Positions 55,155 through 63,645 of a DNA stretch of 64,000 bases are shown piece by piece. Source of the DNA: Gelidibacter pelagius (GTDB lineage Bacteria > Bacteroidota > Bacteroidia > Flavobacteriales > Flavobacteriaceae); assembly GCF_017581925.1 (NCBI RefSeq), contig NZ_JAGEVG010000014.1, forward strand, positions 62,001 to 126,000. Direction: 5' to 3'. A program made the position numbers and the translations under genes. The notes below the pieces were generated by a model. That model ran no database searches, was not told the origin of the DNA, and saw only the letters and a list, made by a program, of their open reading frames with translations. The stretch's first letter is position 1. The number at the start of each line of letters is the position of its first letter.

Positions 55155-55733
55155 ATGAAAAAATATATTTATGTATCAATTTTTATAGCGCTCTTTTTTT
55201 CTTGTAAAGGAAACGGGCAAACTACTGAACCTATATCGAACAATGACAGTCCCAATCCAGATAGTAATTTCGTGTTCAGCGGTGATTACGACGATTTACT
55301 CACCTTGGAAATGGCATCCAGAATTACCGGGTTCGATGCATCAAAGGCCAATAAAATGCACACAATGAAAGGGATGATGGGTGAAACCCTGCGGTATTAC
55401 TGGGAAAATGGAAGAGAAGAAGTGAAAGAAAAATCGGCTTCAAATCGTAAAACAGTGAGCTACCCACGATCTGATCTCGTTCAGTTAAAATGGGTGGACG
55501 GAGAAGCGGATATGGCATCTTTTTTAGACTTCATCGATCTTGAAGCACATCCAGAATTAGTAAAAATCAATGGCGTTGGCCAGCGTGCGTATTGGAATTC
55601 TGAGAAGCAACATTTAGAGGTGTATTATAACGGCGTTTCATTTACACTACAGGTCGATATTTCTAATGATGATAGTTTGGATAAAGAAAAAACCATCGAA
55701 TTGGCAAAATTAATTATTACTGAACAATTTTAA
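55155..55733 (+). CDS. Lipoprotein of unknown function
   Basis: A 192-residue lipoprotein: signal residues 1-16, lipobox FFSC with Cys17, a Ser/Asn/Pro linker, then a globular part (ASRITGFDASKANKMHTMKG; GVGQRAYWNSEKQHLEVYYN). I do not recognise the family. It lies 8 bp after the propeller gene and 9 bp before the next lipoprotein, in a tight series. Confidence 0.75.
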   Translation: MKKYIYVSIFIALFFSCKGNGQTTEPISNNDSPNPDSNFVFSGDYDDLLTLEMASRITGFDASKANKMHTMKGMMGETLRYYWENGREEVKEKSASNRKTVSYPRSDLVQLKWVDGEADMASFLDFIDLEAHPELVKINGVGQRAYWNSEKQHLEVYYNGVSFTLQVDISNDDSLDKEKTIELAKLIITEQF

Positions 55734-55742
55734 TTTCTACAG

Positions 55743-56339
55743 ATGAAACATACATCAAAAATACCAGTTTTTTTGTTGGCGCTTTCTATTTTATTTAGCT
55801 GTAAAAATGACACTAAAGTAGATGGAGAGACCATAATGAAATCGGTAAATACAGAAGTCTCTAAAGAGAAAAAAGACAGCCCGTCGAACTCTGAATTGGA
55901 AAAATTAAAAGAAGCGCTTATAAATAAAACGCCCTTGACTGATGAACAATTAGTGCGTGCATTTCCTAAGGAGTTGATGGGTTTTCCGTTGGATGAAGTC
56001 AATGCTATCCCAGGAATGTCACAAGTTTATGGGCAATTTAATAATGGGAAAATAGCACTTTCCATTGTCGATGCAGTTGGGAATAAAAACTCTGCAGCGA
56101 TCACGTTTCTTAGTTTTTATGAATACGTGCCGCCTTCCAATGAAAAGAGTAAACTAATCAAAATTGAAAGAGACGGTTTTAAAACGATAAGTGACTATAA
56201 GTATAACGAAACCGAAATGAAATTGCTTCTTGACAATCGTTTTATGGTTAATCTTAGTGCAAAAGCGATGACGCCCGATGAACTTTGGGAAACTTTTGAT
56301 ATAGAGTCCCTTAAAAAATATAAAGAATTGAACAGATAA
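55743..56339 (+). CDS. Lipoprotein, paralog A
   Basis: A 198-residue lipoprotein (lipobox LFSC, Cys20) with an acidic/Lys linker and a globular domain that matches the next gene: TPLTDEQLVRAFPKEL, SIVDAVGNKNSAA, DNRFMVNLSAKAM and LWETFDIESLKKYK. The family is not known to me. The paired copies suggest duplication within the operon. Confidence 0.78.
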   Translation: MKHTSKIPVFLLALSILFSCKNDTKVDGETIMKSVNTEVSKEKKDSPSNSELEKLKEALINKTPLTDEQLVRAFPKELMGFPLDEVNAIPGMSQVYGQFNNGKIALSIVDAVGNKNSAAITFLSFYEYVPPSNEKSKLIKIERDGFKTISDYKYNETEMKLLLDNRFMVNLSAKAMTPDELWETFDIESLKKYKELNR

Positions 56340-56377
56340 AGCTAATCATGGATAATTCTAAAAATCAGATCAAAATG

Positions 56378-56977
56378 AGAACAATAATCAAATTAATCTT
56401 CGTGATAGTGCTAATGGTGGCTTGTAAAGATGTCTCAAATTCCAAAGGTATAGAAAGTGTAATGGACGAAGTTGTTGGTAGAAATGATGTTATAAATGAA
56501 AAATACGACGCACTATTACAAGAGTTAGGCACGCAAACACCATTGACGGAAGCTGAATTGCTGGAAGCTTTTCCAAAACACTTGGGTGGTTTAAGTGGCG
56601 ATTCATCAACTCAACCACGTGTAACAAGCGATAATTCTGTAGTTGGCTCTTTTGGAGAACATGCCATTAGAATTAGAATGGAAATTTTAGATGCCGCCGG
56701 ACAAAACGCTATGGGTGCAGTACTTCCGCTGAAAATGCTACATCTCAATAAAGTGACATCTGAAATGAACAATACAATTCGATATTCAAAAAAAGAACGA
56801 AATGGAATCATGACTTTTGGAACCGATCGTGATGAAGACACTAAAGCTGATTTCCACTCTGAACTTAGGTTTTTATATAATGATCGATTTTATGTTACAT
56901 TAGAAGGTAAGAACATGAATGTTGAAGCACTTTGGGATACCTTTGATTTAAACGCCTTAAAGAATTTTAAAAACTAA
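56378..56977 (+). CDS. Lipoprotein, paralog B
   Basis: About 199 residues from ATG 56378, chosen because the signal peptide (MRTIIKLIFVIVLMVAC, Cys17) begins there; the upstream in-frame ATG at 56348 would place 10 polar residues before it. The domain matches the preceding gene (TPLTEAELLEAFPKHL, ILDAAGQNAMGA, NDRFYVTLEGKNM, LWDTFDLNALKNFK). Function unknown; probably a partner of paralog A. Confidence 0.78.
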   Translation, partial: RTIIKLIFVIVLMVACKDVSNSKGIESVMDEVVGRNDVINEKYDALLQELGTQTPLTEAELLEAFPKHLGGLSGDSSTQPRVTSDNSVVGSFGEHAIRIRMEILDAAGQNAMGAVLPLKMLHLNKVTSEMNNTIRYSKKERNGIMTFGTDRDEDTKADFHSELRFLYNDRFYVTLEGKNMNVEALWDTFDLNALKNFKN

Positions 56978-57013
56978 TAAAATTTCCAATCAACCACCTA
57001 ATTGAGATCTCAA

Positions 57014-60000
57014 ATGGCAACGGAAGAACCACATATATTACAACACAATTCCCGTCGTGCATTTATGCAAGAATTAGCATTGTGTTATTTGGCAGCGCAT
57101 ATGCCATTGACTTTTGTAGCGTGTTCAGATGAGGAACAATCTTATAAAGGTTCAGGGAAAATTCCTTATAAAGTCTGGGAAGAAATGCTCATGGCCTTGC
57201 AAACTTGTCCGGATTATTTGGAAGGTCGGATGAAAGCTTTGGTAGCCTCAAAGGATGCCGAGGCGATGTATAATTTTGTAAAGAACGAAATTTATCTAAT
57301 GCCTGCTTCAAATAAAGCCCTTGGTCAAATAGGTTGGCAATTTAAATGGGGGATTAAAGGCGTTTTGCGTTATGGAATGGCAACCCCACGAGAAAAGGCC
57401 GAATTATTAAGCCAAATGTATTCAGAAGCTGGATTTGTTTCTAAAGTGATGTATGAGCGCACCGATATTACTCCCGAAGAAGCGATGACCTTCTTTTTGC
57501 GACCAATACAAAGAAACTTCAATCTTGATGTTTCTGAACAGCAATGGAAGCAATGGAAAAAAGAACTGAATGTAGACGATTCCAACTTTGAAATGCCAGA
57601 TCAGAATATAGATGCCTCTCAGGCTGAAGTCCTCGCCGACAAGCTTTGGAGTCTTATTCCAGATAATGAAAATATCAGAAGAACCAATTTTGATTTACGC
57701 TGGGACAATTACCGGACACCCACAGTGCAATTTGAAAAGGATGGTATTACAGCTTATGCACATCTGTTTGATCCTAATATTTCTTTCGGAAAACTAAAAA
57801 ATGATGGCGCATTGAAGGAAGCCGATTCGGTAAAATTGAATGACGACACTGTCGAAATCAATATTACCTATAGGGAATCGATTCATCCCGATAAGGAATT
57901 GGAAATGATTTCGGGCAATTGGAAAGCGAGGGATTTAATAGGGAGTCAAATCCATTTTGCAAATCTTAACGGATTAGATTTAGAACAATCTGCCTATACA
58001 CCTATTGGCAGCTTGCGCATTTTTACGCCATCATTGGCCTATCAGAACTTTGACAGTCCACTTGAAGTTATGGAAGAGCGTTCATTTATTGCTGATCCTT
58101 TTACCTTGGAAGGTCAGAAAATACAACTTCCGGATATTCAAACAGGCAGCAAATCACCTATCGTTGTTAATTCATCTAGTGCACAATTACTTAAAACCAT
58201 AAGTGAAATTTCAATTAAGGCTCTTCCTGTAAATAAATCCTTGGTAAAACTGGAAGTAAGACCAACCAATGCTGATGGACAGGTTGTAGAAGGTTTGCAA
58301 GCCAGTGATTTTGCATTTGCAGATAATAAACAACCCATTCAGGTTTTAATGGAATCCAATAGGAAGACACCGTCAGTTCTAATTTTATATGATGGTTCTT
58401 ATAGCATGCCAAAAGCCTATTACCAAGAAAACATGGATCTTTTTGTGTCGTCAATTGAGGAGAAAATACTGGAAAATTTCCCTGCGGCCAAAGTTGGCAA
58501 ATGGGTTACCACTTCAAATTTGTTTACTTGGTTGTTGAAAGCATCTAAAACCAGTTACGATTTAGTGGTTTTTGCCACTGATGGTCATAATGATGATGTC
58601 TACGAGGAAAAGAATTTGGCAACCTACCAAAACGGACCACCAGTTATTATTCTTAATGTTTATAATTCTACTGCAACACATACCATAAATACGTTTAATC
58701 AAATGGCAGCTGTGACCAATGGTTCAGTAATTGATGCGGAAGATCAAGCAGCCACTTTAGAAGGAATTGTGTCTCATGTTAACGGTATGGATATCCCGCC
58801 ATATACCTTCTCATTTTATGCTATTTCCGAAGAAAATCATGAGGTGGAGCTTCAAATGGATCAAAAACGATTAATTGCAAAAGCACAATATACACTGGCA
58901 ACAGATTCCTCGGAAATCAACCAAGGCATTATCGGCATATATCTCAATATTAAAGTTGGCAAGACACTGGTAAAACGTGTTTTGGCAGGTTGGGATCCCA
59001 TTGCACAAAAAAATCAGGTACCTACCAATGCTGATTTTTTAGATGTAAAAAGTTTGATATTGGGCGGATTGAGTTTTTATTTTGAAGGTGAAGGACCAAC
59101 TATGGCAACCTCAATAGTGGATTTGCTAAAATATAAACTTTCAACCCGCGGCTGGGGCGAAGCGCTTTTGAATGACGATTTAGAAACTGCTAAAATAGAA
59201 TTTGAAAAAGGTGGATATCAGTACCATTCAAAGCCAATGTCTTTATTGGCGCCGTTAGATGACCATGTTACTGATAGTTCTTTCACATTTGCCTCCGGAA
59301 TGCGAGTTTGCATCTACAAGCAACAGCTTCATATTGAAGAGAAAAAGACTAAAGAGTCCTTTGATTTTTTACCAACGTCCAATTATGTGAGTTTTGCTAA
59401 AGACAAGGGAGATAGTTTTAAAGTCAATCTTGGCAAAACAGCGCAATTGGCCATACGGGAAGCAGCTCTTTTTGACACGAGCACCTTAACACTTTTAGGA
59501 GGAATACCCCTTGTTGAGCGTACTAACGCGCTTTCAAATAATTGGTATGAAAATTTGGATCGTAACAGCACGGATTATATGTATTGGTATGAACGTATTT
59601 ATCGGGGCGATGGCAATATAAAAATATTTGATGGCTCTGGAACCCAAACGGCATTTTGGACAATCAACGCTCAAGGTGAATTGTACGGAATTTTGAGAGA
59701 TGACACTGGCGGTGGTGGAAGTGAAGAGATGATTGCCGAGCTTAACAGAATAATGATTGTGATGAGTATCTACATATCTATTATCCAAAAAATGGGAGGT
59801 GTGAATTCCATTGGTGGGATGGCGCTTAGCATCGTTGCTACCTACGGCGTGACATTAACCAAGTTGTATGCTATAGTATGTGAATCTATTGTGATTATGG
59901 ATACAACTGGTATGGATGCTAAAATTACCCAAGCTTTAAAAGAATTGGCATTCAATGTTGCAAAAACCATTTGCTATGGTGTTGGTGGTGGGAGATTGGG

Positions 60001-60064
60001 AAGTATGCCCGGATTGGATAATCTTATCAGTTTCATGGGAGGAAGCACAAATCCCTATAGTTGA
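57014..60064 (+). CDS. VWA-domain lipoprotein with a cysteine-less transglutaminase-like segment
   Basis: About 1016 residues from ATG 57014 (an in-frame TTG lies 12 bp before). The N-terminus has a twin-arginine-like SRRAFM (13-18), a hydrophobic stretch and a lipobox-like FVAC (Cys37). Next comes a region like a transglutaminase core (GVLRYGMATPREKAELLSQM, YSEAGFVSKVMYE), but without the catalytic Cys. A VWA domain follows with the metal site DGSYS at Asp460 and TDGHNDD. The C-terminal 150 residues contain a Gly run (DDTGGGGSEE) and hydrophobic, possibly membrane-inserting segments (MIVMSIYISIIQKMGG). I know no named family for the whole. Confidence 0.8.
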   Translation: MATEEPHILQHNSRRAFMQELALCYLAAHMPLTFVACSDEEQSYKGSGKIPYKVWEEMLMALQTCPDYLEGRMKALVASKDAEAMYNFVKNEIYLMPASNKALGQIGWQFKWGIKGVLRYGMATPREKAELLSQMYSEAGFVSKVMYERTDITPEEAMTFFLRPIQRNFNLDVSEQQWKQWKKELNVDDSNFEMPDQNIDASQAEVLADKLWSLIPDNENIRRTNFDLRWDNYRTPTVQFEKDGITAYAHLFDPNISFGKLKNDGALKEADSVKLNDDTVEINITYRESIHPDKELEMISGNWKARDLIGSQIHFANLNGLDLEQSAYTPIGSLRIFTPSLAYQNFDSPLEVMEERSFIADPFTLEGQKIQLPDIQTGSKSPIVVNSSSAQLLKTISEISIKALPVNKSLVKLEVRPTNADGQVVEGLQASDFAFADNKQPIQVLMESNRKTPSVLILYDGSYSMPKAYYQENMDLFVSSIEEKILENFPAAKVGKWVTTSNLFTWLLKASKTSYDLVVFATDGHNDDVYEEKNLATYQNGPPVIILNVYNSTATHTINTFNQMAAVTNGSVIDAEDQAATLEGIVSHVNGMDIPPYTFSFYAISEENHEVELQMDQKRLIAKAQYTLATDSSEINQGIIGIYLNIKVGKTLVKRVLAGWDPIAQKNQVPTNADFLDVKSLILGGLSFYFEGEGPTMATSIVDLLKYKLSTRGWGEALLNDDLETAKIEFEKGGYQYHSKPMSLLAPLDDHVTDSSFTFASGMRVCIYKQQLHIEEKKTKESFDFLPTSNYVSFAKDKGDSFKVNLGKTAQLAIREAALFDTSTLTLLGGIPLVERTNALSNNWYENLDRNSTDYMYWYERIYRGDGNIKIFDGSGTQTAFWTINAQGELYGILRDDTGGGGSEEMIAELNRIMIVMSIYISIIQKMGGVNSIGGMALSIVATYGVTLTKLYAIVCESIVIMDTTGMDAKITQALKELAFNVAKTICYGVGGGRLGSMPGLDNLISFMGGSTNPYS

Positions 60065-60157
60065 TTATAGCGTTCCAACTGTACAGATAAACGAAGTTTA
60101 GCTTAGAAACAGATTTATGTATAACCGAGCCTCTGAAAGATTATAAACAGAAAAATC

Positions 60158-61084
60158 ATGAAAACATTAAAAAAAATTATCTTACTTCTGATACTAATTA
60201 TGGGATTTTCATCCTATGCTCAAACACCTGAGCAGCAAAAAATGATTGAGAAAGCCGAGCGGATGCGCGATAGCATTATGAATACGCCAGAGATTAAAGC
60301 CATCATGAAACAGGCTGGGGAGATGGAAAAAAATAAAAAAACGTCCCAAAAAGTAAAATCGATATCTTCAAGCACCAAAACCATAGATAAATACTGGCAC
60401 AACACGATGGCCAGTAAAAACAATAACAAACTGGAAAATTGGAAAAATGGAACAGCCGATCTTGTGTTTAGTTATTCTTACGATTCAAGAAAAGACCAAC
60501 TCAATTATGTGAAAGTTGGCGTAATTAAATCTGACGGCACTATCGAGTTGCATCCAACAAATGCAGTTCCTATTTTGCAACCCTTAAATAACTTCAAGAA
60601 TAACAATGCGTTTTATGATATTCACAATCCAGATTCTTATCATTATAACAATGGAGATGCAGGTTTTAAACTTAATTCATATTTATTAGTGTATCAAAAT
60701 GATCAAAAAATCGGAACATTAACCATTGGCAACTCCGTTAAAGTAACACGCAATTTATTAATCCCTGGAGACTTATATTTTGGTGATGAAGGTTATATAT
60801 TGTCATGGGTCTATGTTGATAAGCCATGTGCAGTCAATGCCAATGAAAATTGGAAAGGCGATTTAAGCAATACAGGAACACCATTAATAGTTGAAACCAA
60901 TGTAGTTTATAACTTAAGTTTTAAAACCGGTTGGAATTTAGTAGAGACAGAAGTGATTGGGACACATCATTTTCCGGATGCGCCAGAAGAGGATAGGTCG
61001 CGGTTTAAAAAACACGAGCATAGCATAATAGCTTCAATACCTAAGGATGCAACTTATTTTTTTAGAGCCGTGTTTAACGATTGA
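60158..61084 (+). CDS. Secreted protein related to the 61324 gene product
   Basis: A 308-residue protein with a signal peptide (ending SSYAQ, residue 22), a Lys/Met-rich helix (TPEQQKMIEKAERMRDSIM), and a beta-rich domain (YVKVGVIKSDGTIELHPT, GDLYFGDEGYILSWVYVD, NLSFKTGWNLVETEV). The domain aligns loosely with the protein encoded at 61324-62028. Unknown family. It follows the VWA gene with a 93-bp gap and could be its secreted partner. Confidence 0.72.
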   Translation: MKTLKKIILLLILIMGFSSYAQTPEQQKMIEKAERMRDSIMNTPEIKAIMKQAGEMEKNKKTSQKVKSISSSTKTIDKYWHNTMASKNNNKLENWKNGTADLVFSYSYDSRKDQLNYVKVGVIKSDGTIELHPTNAVPILQPLNNFKNNNAFYDIHNPDSYHYNNGDAGFKLNSYLLVYQNDQKIGTLTIGNSVKVTRNLLIPGDLYFGDEGYILSWVYVDKPCAVNANENWKGDLSNTGTPLIVETNVVYNLSFKTGWNLVETEVIGTHHFPDAPEEDRSRFKKHEHSIIASIPKDATYFFRAVFND

Positions 61085-61323
61085 AAGGTTCATTAAAACT
61101 GAAAGCTAAAGTCCAAATACTTCAAGCATCAAATTGTTGATGTGTTTTATAATCTAACAAAAACCCAGCAAGCAACATTGGGGCCTTGTATCGACGATAG
61201 CTTTATTGCGAATAGGCTTGTTAGGATTATTGGTCCTTTATGGTGATTGGCTGTTTTTGCTCCAAACTTATATCTTGAAATTACCGATGCATTATTTCAA
61301 TTATTAAACTAAAAACTAATCTC

Positions 61324-62028
61324 ATGAAAACATCAATTTTAATTATCAGTTTGTTTTTTATCACCTTAGGATTTTCCCAAGACCGACCAAAATTGGAGGA
61401 TTATGCATTGGCTAACTCAGATGTAAGTGTGGTCGTATTTCCATTCGGGATGGAGCATCCTATTACTATTGGTACGCTGACAAAATCGGGCGTAATCAAT
61501 TTCCAATTTCCTAAAACTCTTCCAGAGATTTCTAAGGAAACTGAAGAAAACTTTATGCAAGATTTGATTTACACGGTCTTTAGCGTGTGTAATGAAGGTC
61601 TAAGAATGATTTCTGATAAAGATAATCGTCCGTCTTTTGAAGCAGGAGCGCTCACACTAACCACTGCCGACAATCCTTATGCAGGTGTAATAATAGCTGT
61701 TTCTGACGAAGCGATGATGCCTTGGGTTCAAGATCCTGGTTATGAAGAGCCTGTTTTGGGTTCTTACTTTGAATTGATTTATGTGTCCTCTGCTTTTACA
61801 TATGAAGGCGAGTGTATTCAAACACGCTCGAGCATGAGTGATGATCCAGATATGGAAATTGCTTATAGTTTTAATCTGAACCTTAAAGAAGGTTTCAATT
61901 TTATCGAATATAAGATTGAAAATATCCATAAAACAGATCCCAATGTGATGGCGTCTTTTCCTGATAAAGTTTCGATTATATCCGTGGAAGGCATCCCCGA
62001 TTGTAAATGGATAGGAAAATACTTTTAG
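61324..62028 (+). CDS. Secreted protein, shorter relative of the 60158 gene product
   Basis: A 234-residue protein with a signal peptide (residues 1-19, ending GFSQ). Shared layout with the upstream protein: GTLTKSGVINFQFPK with VGVIKSDGTIELHPT, and FNLNLKEGFNFIEYKIE with YNLSFKTGWNLVETEV. Function unknown. Separated from its relative by 239 bp that hold no evident gene, so it may have its own promoter. Last member of the surface-protein block. Confidence 0.72.
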   Translation: MKTSILIISLFFITLGFSQDRPKLEDYALANSDVSVVVFPFGMEHPITIGTLTKSGVINFQFPKTLPEISKETEENFMQDLIYTVFSVCNEGLRMISDKDNRPSFEAGALTLTTADNPYAGVIIAVSDEAMMPWVQDPGYEEPVLGSYFELIYVSSAFTYEGECIQTRSSMSDDPDMEIAYSFNLNLKEGFNFIEYKIENIHKTDPNVMASFPDKVSIISVEGIPDCKWIGKYF

Positions 62029-62086
62029 GATTTCGTTCAAAAACATTAAATTTAAATACCTGCTATTTAAATTTAAACGCGTATTT

Positions 62087-62449
62087 ATGAACATCGAACA
62101 ACTTCGCCAATATTGTATCTCTAAAAAAGAAGTCACCGAAGATTTTCCTTTTGATCCCGATACACTTGTTTTTAAAGTGTTAGGCAAAATGTTTGCATTA
62201 ATAGGTTTGGAGAAATGGGAAGCAGGTCAAAAAGCAGTGAATCTGAAGTGCGATCCTGATTATGCCGAAGAATTACGAGCTGAGTATGAGGCCATTTATC
62301 CTGGCTACCACATGAGTAAAAAACATTGGAACACAATCGATTTGACTTTGGATGAAATTTCTCCAAAACTCCTTACTGAACTCATTGACCATTCCTACGA
62401 GATGGTGGTCAGAGGAATGTCCAAAAAGATGCAAGATTCTTTAAAATGA
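62087..62449 (+). CDS. MmcQ/YjbR-family DNA-binding protein
   Basis: A 120-residue protein of the MmcQ/YjbR (DUF419) family with a CyaY-like fold: FPFDPDTLVFKVLGKMFALI, LKCDPDYAEELRAEY, PGYHMSKKHWNTIDL. Fold members bind DNA weakly; the cellular role is not settled. It begins 58 bp after the surface block but looks unrelated in function. Confidence 0.88.
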   Translation: MNIEQLRQYCISKKEVTEDFPFDPDTLVFKVLGKMFALIGLEKWEAGQKAVNLKCDPDYAEELRAEYEAIYPGYHMSKKHWNTIDLTLDEISPKLLTELIDHSYEMVVRGMSKKMQDSLK

Positions 62450-62460
62450 ATATCATGTAA

Positions 62461-62493
62461 AAACCTTTCAGGTTTTCAAAACCTGAAAGGTTT
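62461..62493. repeat. REP hairpin
   Basis: AAACCTTTCAGGTTTT-CAA-AACCTGAAAGGTTT, near-perfect stem of 14 bp, 11 bp after the MmcQ-type gene. Confidence 0.85.
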
Positions 62494-62556
62494 GAGCAAC
62501 TTCCTCTTGAACACATTTATTGTTTTGTCGATTTAGTGATCAAAGAGCTTTCCGTT

Positions 62557-62587
62557 GACCTGCAAGGTTTTCAAAACCTTGTAGGTC
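62557..62587. repeat. REP hairpin GACCTGCAAGGTTT type
   Basis: GACCTGCAAGGTTTT / AAAACCTTGTAGGTC around a one-base loop, with one G-T mismatch pair. Same unit as at 14059-14116. Confidence 0.85.
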
Positions 62588-62846
62588 TATATAAAACAGT
62601 ATGTTTACAGAAATAAATAACTACACAACCATTCGCCTCTCTCGTCCGTCTGAACGAATTGATTTGGTCAGTGAAAAGTAAGTTCTGGCAAATTAAAAAC
62701 CCGTCTTAGGGTTTAAAGTTCCAAATTCCAAATTCCAAGTTTCAAGTTCAAAAAAGTCCTATCTTTGAAAAATCAAAATCTTAAATTGGAATTTTATATT
62801 TTTTATTTGGAATTTCAAGTTCTATTAATCTTCAATCGTTACTCTT

Positions 62847-63425
62847 ATGTCGGTTTTACAAATGCTTCAAGATCGAAGCAACACTACTTGCGAACTATGT
62901 GGTTCCAAAGAAAATTTATCACAATATACCATTCCGCCATCGCTGAATGAAAATGTAGCCAATGATGTTTTGGTCTGCAAAACTTGTTTGAACCAAATTG
63001 AAGGCAATGTTGACATGGATACCAACCATTGGCGCTGCCTGAATGACAGTATGTGGAGTGAACATGTAGCCGTTCAAATTATGTCGTGGCGAATGCTTCA
63101 ACGTTTACGAAATGAAGGGTGGCCAAAAGATTTGTTGGACATGATGTATCTTGATGATGAGGCTTTGGCCTTGGCAAGAGCCACGGGCGAGCACGAAGAT
63201 GAAGCTAACAAAATTATCCATCGCGATGTCAATGGAGTTGTTTTGGAAGCAGGCGATTCTGTCGTTTTGATCAAAGATTTAAAGGTCAAAGGTTCCAGTA
63301 TGGTTGCCAAACAAGGAACTGCAGTTAGAAATATTCGTCTGGATCATGAAAATGCCGAATTTATTGAAGGTCGCGTTGACGGACAGCAGATTGTCATCAT
63401 CACTAAATATGTCAAAAAGAGCTAA
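62847..63425 (+). CDS. PhnA-like zinc-ribbon protein
   Basis: A 192-residue protein. The N-terminal zinc ribbon has two cysteine pairs (CELCGS, residues 16-19, and CKTC near 50-53). The C-terminal PhnA/YjdM domain is DVNGVVLEAGDSVVLIKDLKVKGSS and KQGTAVRNIRL. The name comes from a phosphonate operon, but these proteins have no proven phosphonate role. The central helical region (WRMLQRLRNEGWPKDLLDMM) makes it longer than the typical 110-residue PhnA. Confidence 0.85.
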   Translation: MSVLQMLQDRSNTTCELCGSKENLSQYTIPPSLNENVANDVLVCKTCLNQIEGNVDMDTNHWRCLNDSMWSEHVAVQIMSWRMLQRLRNEGWPKDLLDMMYLDDEALALARATGEHEDEANKIIHRDVNGVVLEAGDSVVLIKDLKVKGSSMVAKQGTAVRNIRLDHENAEFIEGRVDGQQIVIITKYVKKS

Positions 63426-63495
63426 TTTTTTCAAGTAGGATAGATTGGAATTTGATTCTTATGAAATTTCAATCTAGCCTCATACCTTCCACATA

Positions 63496-63645
63496 TTACA
63501 TGTCTTCATCCTTATCCTTTCTTTTAAAAAGTCCAAATCCAAGTGGCAACATGAAAAAAAGAAAGAAAAACTTCCCAGAGAGGACGCCATAAATGGTGAT
63601 TAGGGCCGCTATGGTCAGAAGTATCCATACGTATTTTGTTTTCAT
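63496..63645 (-). CDS. 49-residue membrane protein
   Basis: A short ORF: MKTKYVW, then two hydrophobic stretches (ILLTIAALITIYGVL and FFFLFFMLPLGFGLF) joined by Ser-Gly-Lys, ending in the charged FKRKDKDEDM. This is a clear two-helix hairpin with a positive-then-acidic tail. No family recognised. Convergent with the PhnA-like gene. Confidence 0.65.
   Translation of the reverse strand: MKTKYVWILLTIAALITIYGVLSGKFFFLFFMLPLGFGLFKRKDKDEDM

Larger units (their letters stand above)
62450..62846. other. 397-bp gap with two REP hairpins and quasi-repeats
   Basis: Holds the hairpins at 62461-62493 and 62557-62587 and a run of TTCCAAATTCCAAG-like words at about 62719-62750. A 26-codon ORF at 62601-62681 (beginning MFTEINNYTT) has no support beyond being open and may be a gene fragment. 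Confidence 0.55.

Noticed and set aside
61085-61323. Possible gene relic between the two related secreted proteins
   Set aside because: Frames are short and interrupted; I could not align any of them to neighbouring proteins.
62601-62681. 26-codon ORF between REP hairpins
   Set aside because: No signal peptide, ribosome-binding context or recognisable family; most likely a chance frame or fragment.
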